Assembly: GCA_964532405.1 (NCBI GenBank)
Contig: CAZHIC010000002.1
Span: 1-64,000, forward strand
Source of the DNA: PALSA-1006 sp964532405
GTDB taxonomy: Bacteria > Pseudomonadota > Gammaproteobacteria > Burkholderiales > Gallionellaceae
Length of the DNA: 64,000 nt
Reading direction: 5' to 3'
The position numbers and the translations under genes are program-made. The first letter of the stretch is position 1; each line of letters starts with the position of its first letter. Positions 6,487 through 14,293 of this stretch are shown here, one piece after another. The notes beneath the pieces are model-generated. The model was not told the DNA's origin. It saw only the letters and a program-made list of their open reading frames with translations, and searched no databases.

Positions 6487-8706
6487 TTATATCGCTTCCA
6501 GCTTGGCGTATTCCAGCGCCAGCCATTTGCTGCCCGCGCGCTTGAAGTTGATCTGCACGCGCCCCTGATTGCCGCCGCCTTCGGTATCGGTCACCACGCC
6601 CTCGCCGAATTTCTGGTGGAACACGCGCTGGCCGATGCGCCACATTGCGTCGGGCGCGGGCTGGGGCTTTGCTGCAACCGGGCTGGCGGCGAACGCGGCG
6701 TTATAGCTATGAGTCTCGTAGATGCTGTTGCCAAATGTCTTGCGCGGCGCAGCGGTGAAGCGCGGCGTGATCCAATGCAGCAACTCCTCCGGCAGCTCGC
6801 GCAAGAAGCTGGACACCATGCTGTAATTCGTTTGCCCGTGTAGCATCCGGCTCTGCGCAAAGGTGAGATACAACCTGCGCCGCGCGCGCGTGATCGCCAC
6901 ATACATCAGGCGGCGCTCCTCATCCAAGCCGCCGTCCACGTTCTGGCTGTTCTGGTGCGGGAACAAACCTTCTTCCAGCCCGGTGATGAACACGGTGTGA
7001 AATTCCAAGCCTTTCGCCGCATGCACCGTCATCAGGTGCAGCGCATCTTCGCTATCGCCCGCCTGATGCTCGCCCGACTCCAGCGAGGCATGGGTGAGGA
7101 AGGCGGTGAGGCTATCGTCTTCGTTCTCATGCACGAACAACGTGGCTGCGTTAATCAATTCATTCAAGTTCTCCAGCCGTTCTTCCGCTTCGCGTTTTTT
7201 CGCGCCGGTTTCGTTCTGGTAATGCGCCACCAGCCCGCTGTGTTGCAGCACATGATCCATGATCTCCGGCAAGGGCAAATCTTTCGTGGCGCTGCGCAGT
7301 GATTCGATCAGCCCGACGAAAGCCGTGACCTTGCCGCCCGCGCGCGCCGCCGCATCCCACAGCGTGGTCGAATTCATCTTCGCGGCTTCCTGCAACTGTT
7401 CGATGCTGCGCGCGCCGATGCCGCGCGTGGGGAAGTTGATGATGCGCAACAGCGCGTTGTCGTCGTCGGTATTCTCCATCAAACGCAGATACGCCAAAGT
7501 GTGTTTGATCTCCTGCCGCTCGAAAAAGCGCAGCCCGCCGTACACGCGATACGACAGCCCGGCGGAAACCAGCGCGTGTTCCAGCACGCGCGACTGCGCG
7601 TTGGAACGGTACAGCAGCGCCATCTCGGTGAGGTTCACGCCCTCGCGTTTGAGCTGCTGAATTTCTTCGACGATGAACTTGGCCTCGTCCACATCCGTCG
7701 CCGCCTCGTACACGCGTAACTGTTCGCCGCCGCTCTCGGATGTCCACAGGTTTTTGCCGAGGCGGTTGCGGTTGTTGCTGATGAGCGCATTGGCCGCGTC
7801 GAGAATATTGCCGTGCGAGCGGTAGTTCTGCTCCAGCTTGATGACGCTCTCGACATGGAAGTCGCGCAGCAACTCCTGCATATTGCCCACGTTCGCGCCG
7901 CGAAACGCGTAGATGGACTGGTCGTCGTCGCCCACCGCAAAGATTGAAGATTGCCCTTCACGTTCGCCTCCTCTCCCCATGGGAGAGGATTGAGGTGAGG
8001 GCGAGCCCGCCAACAGCTTCAGCCAGCGGTATTGCAACGGGTTGGTATCCTGAAACTCGTCCACCAGAATGTGCTTGAAGCGCTCCTGATAATGCTCGCG
8101 CAGCTGCTGGTTGCGCGACAACAGCTCGTAGCAGCGCAACAACAGCTCGGAAAAATCCACCACACCTTCGCGCTGGCACTGCGCGTCGTAGGCGGCGAAC
8201 ACCTCCACCTTGCGCCGCGTGTAGGGATCAAAGGCTTCCACCTCGTGCGCGCGCAACCCCTGCTCCTTGCTGCCGCTGATGAAATTTTGCAGCTCGCGCG
8301 GCGGATATTTTTCATCATCCACATTCAGCTCCTTCATGCGCCGCTTGATGGCAGCGAGCTGATCGCCACTATCCAAAATCTGAAAAGTCTGCGGCAGATT
8401 CGCCTCGCGGTAATGCGCGCGCAGCAAACGGTTGCACAGCCCGTGAAAGGTGCCGATCCACATGCCGCGCGTATTGATGGGCAGCATCGCCGACAGACGC
8501 GTCACCATCTCCTTCGCCGCCTTGTTGGTAAACGTCACCGCGAGGATGCCGTGCGGCGAAACCTGCCCGGTGCTGATGAGATAAGCGATGCGCGTGGTCA
8601 GCACGCGCGTCTTGCCGCTGCCCGCCCCGGCCAGGATCAGCGCGGATTGGGCGGGCAGCTCGACGGCGGCACGTTGTTCGGGATTGAGGCCTTGGAGCAG
8701 ATTCAT
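6487..8706 (-). CDS. uvrD: UvrD/PcrA-type DNA helicase
   Basis: A 739-residue superfamily 1A helicase that unwinds DNA 3'-5' in excision and mismatch repair. Visible motifs are Walker A (LAGAGSGKTRVLTTR), motif Ia (AVTFTNKAAKEM), motif II (LVDEFQDTN), motif III (FAVGDDDQSIYAFRGA), motif IV (LEQNYRSHGNI), motif V (MTVHAAKGLEF) and motif VI (VAITRARRRLYL). The C-terminal Tudor-like domain (GQRVFHQKFGEGVV) favours UvrD/PcrA over Rep. Between motifs II and III about 16 extra residues (about 234-250) come from a palindromic repeat. The gene starts ten bases past the phosphoribulokinase terminator T-run. Confidence 0.95.
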   Translation of the reverse strand: MNLLQGLNPEQRAAVELPAQSALILAGAGSGKTRVLTTRIAYLISTGQVSPHGILAVTFTNKAAKEMVTRLSAMLPINTRGMWIGTFHGLCNRLLRAHYREANLPQTFQILDSGDQLAAIKRRMKELNVDDEKYPPRELQNFISGSKEQGLRAHEVEAFDPYTRRKVEVFAAYDAQCQREGVVDFSELLLRCYELLSRNQQLREHYQERFKHILVDEFQDTNPLQYRWLKLLAGSPSPQSSPMGRGGEREGQSSIFAVGDDDQSIYAFRGANVGNMQELLRDFHVESVIKLEQNYRSHGNILDAANALISNNRNRLGKNLWTSESGGEQLRVYEAATDVDEAKFIVEEIQQLKREGVNLTEMALLYRSNAQSRVLEHALVSAGLSYRVYGGLRFFERQEIKHTLAYLRLMENTDDDNALLRIINFPTRGIGARSIEQLQEAAKMNSTTLWDAAARAGGKVTAFVGLIESLRSATKDLPLPEIMDHVLQHSGLVAHYQNETGAKKREAEERLENLNELINAATLFVHENEDDSLTAFLTHASLESGEHQAGDSEDALHLMTVHAAKGLEFHTVFITGLEEGLFPHQNSQNVDGGLDEERRLMYVAITRARRRLYLTFAQSRMLHGQTNYSMVSSFLRELPEELLHWITPRFTAAPRKTFGNSIYETHSYNAAFAASPVAAKPQPAPDAMWRIGQRVFHQKFGEGVVTDTEGGGNQGRVQINFKRAGSKWLALEYAKLEAI
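7955..8005. repeat. In-frame palindromic element inside uvrD
   Basis: Arms 7970-7977 and 7981-7988 form a GC-rich hairpin with an outer, imperfect pairing of CGCCTC with GAGGTGAGGGCG. It is translated on the minus strand as SPSPQSSPMGRGGEREG, inserted between helicase motifs II and III just after KLLAG, a surface position in this family. It shares sequence style and encoded motif with the polA, leuS and CapD copies. Confidence 0.8.
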
Positions 8707-8715
8707 CGTTTTTCC

Positions 8716-8752
8716 AAAAAAAACGGGGAATCAAGCACTGCCTGATTCCCCG
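8716..8752 (-). terminator. Intrinsic terminator after phosphoribulokinase
   Basis: On the minus strand, arms at 8752-8743 and 8733-8724 (CGGGGAATCA and its exact complement) form a 10-base-pair hairpin with a 9-base loop. It is followed directly by eight T residues (8723-8716). It lies 20 bases after the phosphoribulokinase stop and just before uvrD, so it should separate the two transcripts unless read through. Confidence 0.92.
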
Positions 8753-8772
8753 CCTTGCTATTGCGCTTCCTA

Positions 8773-9663
8773 TTACTTCTTCTTGTTCTGGATCAGGTCG
8801 TGCATGATCGGAGCCAGAATCACTTCCATCGCCATGCTCATCTTGCCACCGGGAACCACGATGGTGTTGGGACGGGACATGAATGAGTCATGGATCATGT
8901 CAAGCAGGTAGGGGAAGTCCACACCCTTCGGATTGCGGAAGCGCACGACCACGAAGCTTTCATCGGGTGTCGGGATGTCGCGCGCGATGAACGGGTTGGA
9001 GGTATCCACCGTTGAAACGCGCTGGAAGTTGATGTCGGTATAAGTGAATTGCGGCGTGATGAAGTTGATGTAGTCCGGCATGCGACGCATGATGGTGTCT
9101 ACTGTCGCTTCGGCGGAATATCCGCGCTCGGCTTTGTCGCGATGAATCTTCTGAATCCATTCCAAGTTCACGATCGGCACGACGCCGATGCTCAAATCCA
9201 CATGTTGCGCGGCGTTTACTTTGTCCGTTTTGATCATGCCATGCAGACCTTCGTAAAACAGCAGGTCTGAATTGGCTTCGATGTCTTCCCAAGGTGTGAA
9301 CAAACCGGGTTTCAGATCGGTGAGACCGAAGTGTTTGTTGTGCTCGACGGCTTCGGGTTCGCTATGCACGTAGTAACGGCGTTTGCACATGCCGGTCTCG
9401 CCGTATTGCTTGAACATTTCTTCGATCTTGTCGAAGTGGTTCGCTTCGGGGCCGAAATGGCTGAAAGTATTGTGGCCCGCCTTGGCCGCATCTGCTGCTG
9501 CCGCGCGGAATGCCATGCGATCCAGGCTGTGCAGGCTGTCGCCCTCGATCACCGCCGCATTGATGTGCTCGCGGCGGAAAATAGTATCGAAAGCGCGTTT
9601 CGCAGTGGTGGTGCCTGCGCCGGACGAGCCTGTTACTGCAATAACGGGGTGTTTGCGTGACAT
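8773..9663 (-). CDS. prk: Phosphoribulokinase (class I)
   Basis: A 296-residue class I phosphoribulokinase, making ribulose 1,5-bisphosphate from ribulose 5-phosphate for the Calvin cycle. The P-loop GSSGAGTTTAKRAF near residue 12, the substrate-binding stretch EGDSLHSLDRMAF near 40 and the Walker B-like FYEGLHGMIKTD near 135 are intact. Length matches proteobacterial chromosomal enzymes. Start ATG 9663 has an AGGAGA ribosome site. RuBisCO genes are not in the window, so the gene stands alone with its own promoter-like upstream region and a strong terminator. It is the main evidence for autotrophy. Confidence 0.96.
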   Translation of the reverse strand: MSRKHPVIAVTGSSGAGTTTAKRAFDTIFRREHINAAVIEGDSLHSLDRMAFRAAAADAAKAGHNTFSHFGPEANHFDKIEEMFKQYGETGMCKRRYYVHSEPEAVEHNKHFGLTDLKPGLFTPWEDIEANSDLLFYEGLHGMIKTDKVNAAQHVDLSIGVVPIVNLEWIQKIHRDKAERGYSAEATVDTIMRRMPDYINFITPQFTYTDINFQRVSTVDTSNPFIARDIPTPDESFVVVRFRNPKGVDFPYLLDMIHDSFMSRPNTIVVPGGKMSMAMEVILAPIMHDLIQNKKK

Positions 9664-9705
9664 AGTGAATCTCTCCTGAAGGATGGTGAAAATTTATTTT
9701 TTGGC

Positions 9706-9711
9706 ATTCTA
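9706..9711 (-). promoter_or_regulatory. Candidate extended -10 for phosphoribulokinase
   Basis: On the minus strand the sequence TGCTAGAAT provides a TGn extended -10 (TAGAAT) about 43 bases before the prk ATG. The -35 is weak (TTAGCG at 18 bases). It is the only plausible promoter in the short gap between the FecR/SPOR gene and prk. Confidence 0.4.
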
Positions 9712-9731
9712 GCAGAACACCTTCGATGCCG

Positions 9732-10592
9732 CTAACGCGACACGGCTGGCGAGTCGATACCCATCTTTCCAGTCAGTTCCCGTGCCAATGCTGCGGCCTC
9801 ATCACGGCTGGGCAGCTGCATGATGAACAGGCGGTATTTTCCGGCATCTAGCGGCAAGATGCGCGCATCGTACCCTGCGGCACGCAATTCATCGTAGACC
9901 ACCAGCGTCGCCGCCTCTCCCTCGACGGTTTTTAGATCGACTTTCCACACGCCGCCCGTGCGTGCCGCACCTTGCCCTGCGGCGATTTCAGTTTCTGCCG
10001 CCCATTTCTTCAGTTGCTCCATATCTACTTTGGCGACAGGCGCAGGTGCGGCGTTTTTGGGCATCTTGTAGAAACTCAATGGCTCGTCCATCACAAAGGC
10101 GGGCTCATCGAGATAATTCACGGATATTTTCCCTTCGATCAGACACACCACGTCTTTGTCGGTCTCCGCCGCTTTTCCCCATACGTCCGTGCCGCGTATT
10201 CCGATTGTTGCGCCTGCCACCTTCACCATCACCTCACGTCCGCGCAACTTGGCGACGGCCGACGTGGTAAAGCGAAATGCGCCTTTCAACACATTGAGCG
10301 TGGCGCTGAACAAAGGTTGTCCATCGCGTTTTTGCGCGAGTCCGGAAAGCCCCATCCTCGCGTTCTCGCCCAGCTTGATGTCGCTGCCATCCGCCGCTTT
10401 AAGCAACACACGCGAGTTTTGTCCGGTAACCAAAATATCGCCGTTACTCAATTCCATCCCCGGGGCAAGCGGCAGACGCTGTGCGCCTCGCTCCACCCAA
10501 GCAGGCATCTTTACGCCGCTGACCGACATGTCCGGCGCAGCCCATGCCGAAGTCACCCAGCACAAGGCAATCAACGCAGAGATCAGTTTCAT
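9732..10592 (-). CDS. FecR-domain protein with C-terminal SPOR domain, secreted
   Basis: A 286-residue exported protein. ATG 10592 is preceded by an excellent ribosome site (GGAGGAGAG), and the product opens with signal peptide MKLISALIALCWVTSAWAA. The reading frame stays open far upstream across leuS, but that part is antisense and not a gene. Residues about 35-160 form a FecR-like beta domain (LSNGDILVTGQNSRVLLKA, VKVAGATIGIRGTDVWG). The last 70 residues resemble a SPOR peptidoglycan-binding repeat (KVDLKTVEGEAATLV..., YRLFIMQLPSRDEA). It is divergent from leuS. The function is unknown; a cell-envelope structural or sensory role is inferred. Confidence 0.82.
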   Translation of the reverse strand: MKLISALIALCWVTSAWAAPDMSVSGVKMPAWVERGAQRLPLAPGMELSNGDILVTGQNSRVLLKAADGSDIKLGENARMGLSGLAQKRDGQPLFSATLNVLKGAFRFTTSAVAKLRGREVMVKVAGATIGIRGTDVWGKAAETDKDVVCLIEGKISVNYLDEPAFVMDEPLSFYKMPKNAAPAPVAKVDMEQLKKWAAETEIAAGQGAARTGGVWKVDLKTVEGEAATLVVYDELRAAGYDARILPLDAGKYRLFIMQLPSRDEAAALARELTGKMGIDSPAVSR

Positions 10593-10620
10593 TGCACTCT
10601 CCTCCAACAACAATGACGGA

Positions 10621-10626
10621 TATAAT
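10621..10626 (+). promoter_or_regulatory. Candidate -10 box of the leuS promoter
   Basis: A consensus TATAAT lies 35 bases before the leuS ATG, in the gap between the divergent FecR/SPOR gene and leuS. No good -35 is visible at 16-18 bases, so only the -10 is claimed. Confidence 0.45.
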
Positions 10627-10661
10627 ACGACCTTATTTTTAGCCACACTGAACTCGAAACC

Positions 10662-13595
10662 ATGCAACAGACTTATTCGCCCAAAGACATCGAAGCCGCT
10701 GCCCAACAGCAGTGGGAAAACCAGCAGGCTTTCCGCGCTTCCGATACCAGCGACAAGCCTAAATACTATTGCCTGTCCATGTTCCCTTACCCCTCCGGCA
10801 AACTGCACATGGGGCATGTGCGCAACTATACCATCGGCGATGTATTGAGCCGCCACCACCGCATGAAGGGCTTTAACGTGATGCAGCCGATGGGCTGGGA
10901 CGCGTTCGGCCTGCCCGCCGAGAACGCCGCGATGGCCAACAACGTGCCGCCCGCCGCGTGGACGTATTCCAACATCGACTACATGAAGCAGCAGTTGAAG
11001 TCGCTGGGTCTGGGCGTGGATTGGTCGCGCGAAGTCACCACCTGCAAACCGGACTATTACCGCTGGGAACAATGGCTGTTCAACCGCCTGTTCAAAAAAG
11101 GCGTCATCTATAAGAAGACCTCCACGGTGAACTGGGACCCGGTGGACAACACCGTACTGGCAAACGAGCAGGTCATCGACGGTCGCGGCTGGCGCTCCGG
11201 CGCGCAGGTGGAAAAGCGCGAGATACCGATGTATTTCTTCCGCATCACGCAATATGCCGACGAACTGCTAACCGATTTGGACACGCTCTCCGGCTGGCCG
11301 GAGCAGGTGAAGACCATGCAGGCCAACTGGATCGGCAAGAGCTACGGCGTGCGCTTCGCATTTGAGATCCCCGACGAGGTCGGGACTGAGTCCCTCTCTC
11401 CCGCTGGTGGGAGAGAGTTAGGAGAGAGGGCTGCGACGAATACCCTCTCCCCCAGCCCCTCTCCCGCAAGCGGGAGAGGGGAGAAAAACTTACTGTGGGT
11501 GTACACCACCCGCGCCGACACCATCATGGGAGTAACTTTTGTCGCCGTGGCGGCGGAACATCCGCTGGCCACCTACGCGGCGAAGAAGAATCCGGCGCTC
11601 GCCGCCTTTGTCGAAGAATGCAAACACGGCGGCGTGGCCGAAGCCGACATCGCCACCATGGAAAAGAAGGGTATGCCTACTGGCATTTTCGTTGACCATC
11701 CACTGACTAGCGAGAAAATCGAGGTCTGGGTTAGCAACTATGTACTGATGGGTTATGGCGAAGGCGCAGTCATGGCAGTACCTGCACATGACGAGCGAGA
11801 TTTTGAATTCGCAAAGAAATACAGAGCTCAGCTCCCAGCTATTAAGCAAGTAATCGAAAGAGAGGAATTGCTAACCTATCGAGGAGTAAAAAAGCCAGAT
11901 GGATACATCCCGCCAAGCGGGCCAAGTAACGGCTCGTTAACACCCAACGAGTTTTATGCAGCGAACCAAGACATTGTTCAGCGCCTCACTTTCTCTAGTG
12001 ATGAATGGAAAGCCCATTACAGTTCGATAAACGGCACTATTTGCGTAAACTCTGGAAGATACGACGGTCTGAATTTTGAGCAAGCGGTGGATGCCATCGC
12101 TGCCGACCTCAGCGCCAAAGGCCTGGGCGAAAAGAAAGTCCAATTCCGTCTGCGCGACTGGGGCATCTCGCGCCAGCGCTATTGGGGCTGCCCCATCCCG
12201 ATCATCCATTGCCCGACTTGCGGCGATGTGTCGGTGCCGGACGATCAACTGCCGGTGAAGTTGCCGGAGAACGTGGTGCCGGACGGCGCGGGTTCGCCGC
12301 TGGCGAAGATGCCGGAATTTTACGAATGCACCTGCCCGCAATGCGGCGGCAAAGCGCGGCGCGAGACGGACACCATGGACACCTTCGTGGAGTCGTCGTG
12401 GTACTACGCGCGCTACGCCAGCCCGCAATGCGACACTGGCATGGTGGATAAAGCGGCCGCGCAAAAATGGTTGCCGGTGGATCAATACATCGGCGGCATC
12501 GAGCACGCAATCCTGCATCTGCTGTATGCGCGCTTCTTCCACAAGCTGATGCGCGACGAAGGTGTGTTTTGCGATGTGGCAGCTACCCACCCCCATCCTA
12601 GCCTTCCCCCTGAAGGGGAAGGAACTCCAGCTCCCTCCCTTTCAAGGGGAGGGTTGGGGCGGGGATGGGTTGAAAGCGCGTTTAATCCCTTAAACGAGCC
12701 GTTCAAGAATCTGCTCACACAAGGCATGGTGGTCGCCCCCACTTTCTACCGCGATTTGGCGGGGGGCAAAAAACAATGGATTAACCCTGCCGATGTCGAA
12801 GTGGAGATGGATGCGAAGGCGCGCCCCATCGGCGCGAAGCTGATTGCCGACGGCAAGCCTGTCGTGATCGGCGGCACGGAGAAAATGTCCAAGTCGAAGA
12901 ACAACGGCGTTGATCCGCAGGCCATTATCGACGCCTACGGCGCGGACACGGCGCGCCTGTTCATGATGTTCGCCGCGCCGCCCGACCAGCAACTGGAATG
13001 GTCGGATGCGGGCGTGGAAGGCTCGTTCCGTTTCTTGCGCCGCATATGGAATCTGTCCGCCGAACTGAATGAACCCGGCAAGGCATTCGGCGATTTCAGC
13101 AAGCTGTCTGCCGACGACCAAGCTTTGCGCCGCGACACGCATCTTGCTTTGAAACAAGCCAACTTCGATTTCTCGCGCCACCAGTTCAACACAGTAGTAT
13201 CCGCCGCAATGAAGATGCTCAACGCTTTGGAAAAAGCCAAGAGTAGCGCCGACCGCACGGTGCTGAGCGAGAGCGTGTCCATCTTGCTGCGCCTGCTCTC
13301 GCCCATCACGCCGCACATCACACAAACACTGTGGAAAGAGCTCGGTTACGGCGACGACATCCTCGCCGCACCGTGGCCGGAGGTGGACGAGTCCGCGCTG
13401 GAGCAGGACGAGATCGAGCTGATGATTCAGGTGAACGGCAAGCTGCGCGGCAGTCTGCGCGTAGCCAAAGATTTGGACAAGGCGAGCATCGAGCAGCTCG
13501 CGCTGGCGCACGAAGCGGTGCTGAGACTACTCGAAGGCGGCGCGGCGAAGAAGGTTATCGTGGTGCCGGGTCGATTGGTCAACGTGGTGATCTGA
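10662..13595 (+). CDS. leuS: Leucyl-tRNA synthetase with extra inserts
   Basis: A 977-residue class I synthetase charging tRNA-Leu; typical bacterial enzymes are near 860-870 residues. The HIGH-type motif is seen in PYPSGKLHMGHVRNYTIGD near residue 45 and KMSKS in EKMSKSKNNGVDP near 741. The CP1 editing domain keeps YTTRADTIMGVTF and MAVPAHDERDF. The excess length comes from three inserts. Two are palindromic repeat peptides (residues about 243-276 and 642-670). The third is an AT-richer segment (about 379-468) carrying some 45 residues not expected in the family. All inserts lie in loops or domain edges, so activity is probably kept. It heads the leuS-lptE-holA-cutA-dsbD run. Confidence 0.97.
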   Translation: MQQTYSPKDIEAAAQQQWENQQAFRASDTSDKPKYYCLSMFPYPSGKLHMGHVRNYTIGDVLSRHHRMKGFNVMQPMGWDAFGLPAENAAMANNVPPAAWTYSNIDYMKQQLKSLGLGVDWSREVTTCKPDYYRWEQWLFNRLFKKGVIYKKTSTVNWDPVDNTVLANEQVIDGRGWRSGAQVEKREIPMYFFRITQYADELLTDLDTLSGWPEQVKTMQANWIGKSYGVRFAFEIPDEVGTESLSPAGGRELGERAATNTLSPSPSPASGRGEKNLLWVYTTRADTIMGVTFVAVAAEHPLATYAAKKNPALAAFVEECKHGGVAEADIATMEKKGMPTGIFVDHPLTSEKIEVWVSNYVLMGYGEGAVMAVPAHDERDFEFAKKYRAQLPAIKQVIEREELLTYRGVKKPDGYIPPSGPSNGSLTPNEFYAANQDIVQRLTFSSDEWKAHYSSINGTICVNSGRYDGLNFEQAVDAIAADLSAKGLGEKKVQFRLRDWGISRQRYWGCPIPIIHCPTCGDVSVPDDQLPVKLPENVVPDGAGSPLAKMPEFYECTCPQCGGKARRETDTMDTFVESSWYYARYASPQCDTGMVDKAAAQKWLPVDQYIGGIEHAILHLLYARFFHKLMRDEGVFCDVAATHPHPSLPPEGEGTPAPSLSRGGLGRGWVESAFNPLNEPFKNLLTQGMVVAPTFYRDLAGGKKQWINPADVEVEMDAKARPIGAKLIADGKPVVIGGTEKMSKSKNNGVDPQAIIDAYGADTARLFMMFAAPPDQQLEWSDAGVEGSFRFLRRIWNLSAELNEPGKAFGDFSKLSADDQALRRDTHLALKQANFDFSRHQFNTVVSAAMKMLNALEKAKSSADRTVLSESVSILLRLLSPITPHITQTLWKELGYGDDILAAPWPEVDESALEQDEIELMIQVNGKLRGSLRVAKDLDKASIEQLALAHEAVLRLLEGGAAKKVIVVPGRLVNVVI
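11390..11485. repeat. In-frame palindromic element 1 inside leuS
   Basis: There are two hairpins: an imperfect one around 11393-11416, and one with perfect 12-base arms at 11456-11467 and 11470-11481 (CCCCTCTCCCGC with its complement, AA between). It is translated as LSPAGGRELGERA and then TLSPSPSPASGRGEKN inside the editing domain, before the threonine-rich motif. Confidence 0.87.
12587..12672. repeat. In-frame palindromic element 2 inside leuS
   Basis: Arms 12602-12609 and 12615-12622 form one hairpin. A second lies around 12633-12652, and outer arms (ACCCCCATCC against GGGGATGGGT) can close the whole into a branched fold. It is translated as HPHPSLPPEGEG and SLSRGGLGRGW, placed after the LLYARFFHKLM helix, ahead of the KMSKS loop. 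Confidence 0.85.
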
Positions 13596-13599
13596 TGCG

Positions 13600-14136
13600 A
13601 TGAAAAACTCAATCTACGCTCTTCTGTTCGCGACGACTTTGCTGCTGGCCGCCTGCGGCTTCCACTTGCGCGGACATGGCGGCCAGGCCGTCACTCTAGC
13701 TTTCCAAAGCGTCTACCTGAAGGCAGGAGCCGAGACGCCTTTCGTGACTGATCTGCGCAATGCGTTCACCTTCAACAAGGTCGCGGTGAGCGATAGCGCC
13801 GAAAAAGCCACGATCACGCTGGAAGTCATTGCCGAATCTTCGGACAAACAGATTCTTTCCCTGTCGGGCGCCGGAAAGGTGCTCGAATTCCAATTGCGCT
13901 ATCGCGTTTCTCTGCGCGCTTACGACATCCAGTTGAACAGCTGGCTACCCGAAGAAGAGATACTGCTGATGCGCACATTGACCTATGACGACTCGCAAGT
14001 GCTCGCCAAGGAGCAGGAAGAGGCATTGCTGTTTAAAGATATGCGCTCCGATGCGGTGGCACAAGCCATGCGCCGCCTGAGCCGCGCCAAACCGGCCAAA
14101 ACGCCAAACGAACATAGCGAGGGCAACCGGCCTTGA
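13600..14136 (+). CDS. lptE: LPS-assembly lipoprotein LptE
   Basis: A 178-residue lipoprotein with lipobox LLAAC (Cys19) followed by GFHLRGHGGQAV, the usual LptE start. It plugs the LptD barrel that inserts lipopolysaccharide in the outer membrane. The body has the mixed alpha/beta pattern (VTDLRNAFTFNKVAVSD, MRTLTYDDSQVLAKEQEEALL, MRSDAVAQAMRRLSRA). The start is four bases after the leuS stop. The leuS-lptE-holA order is conserved in proteobacteria. Confidence 0.94.
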   Translation: MKNSIYALLFATTLLLAACGFHLRGHGGQAVTLAFQSVYLKAGAETPFVTDLRNAFTFNKVAVSDSAEKATITLEVIAESSDKQILSLSGAGKVLEFQLRYRVSLRAYDIQLNSWLPEEEILLMRTLTYDDSQVLAKEQEEALLFKDMRSDAVAQAMRRLSRAKPAKTPNEHSEGNRP

Positions 14137-14157
14137 TAATGATGCTATCCATGTCCG

Positions 14158-14252
14158 TTTCCCTCTCCCCAACCCTGATGGAACTACTAGCCATTCGACT
14201 AAGCCCGCAAGCGGGCAAGTCGCTGGTTATCTCCCGCAAGCGGGCGAGGGAG
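14158..14252. repeat. Degenerate intergenic copy of the palindromic element
   Basis: The lptE-holA gap contains CCCTCTCCCCAACCCT followed by two small hairpins, GCCCGC-AA-GCGGGC at 14203-14216 and CCCGC-AA-GCGGG around 14233-14244. The core matches the leuS element 1 hairpin with mismatches, so this looks like a decayed copy outside coding sequence. Confidence 0.65.
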
Positions 14253-14293
14253 CAATCGAATCGCTGCGCGAATTTCTCACTTAGGGCCGAATA

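Noticed and set aside
10593..11252. Upstream extension of the FecR/SPOR reading frame
   Set aside because: It runs antisense through leuS; the signal peptide and strong ribosome site place the true start at 10592.
12690..13511. A 273-codon minus-strand open frame inside leuS
   Set aside because: Antisense to conserved LeuRS sequence, with no domain.
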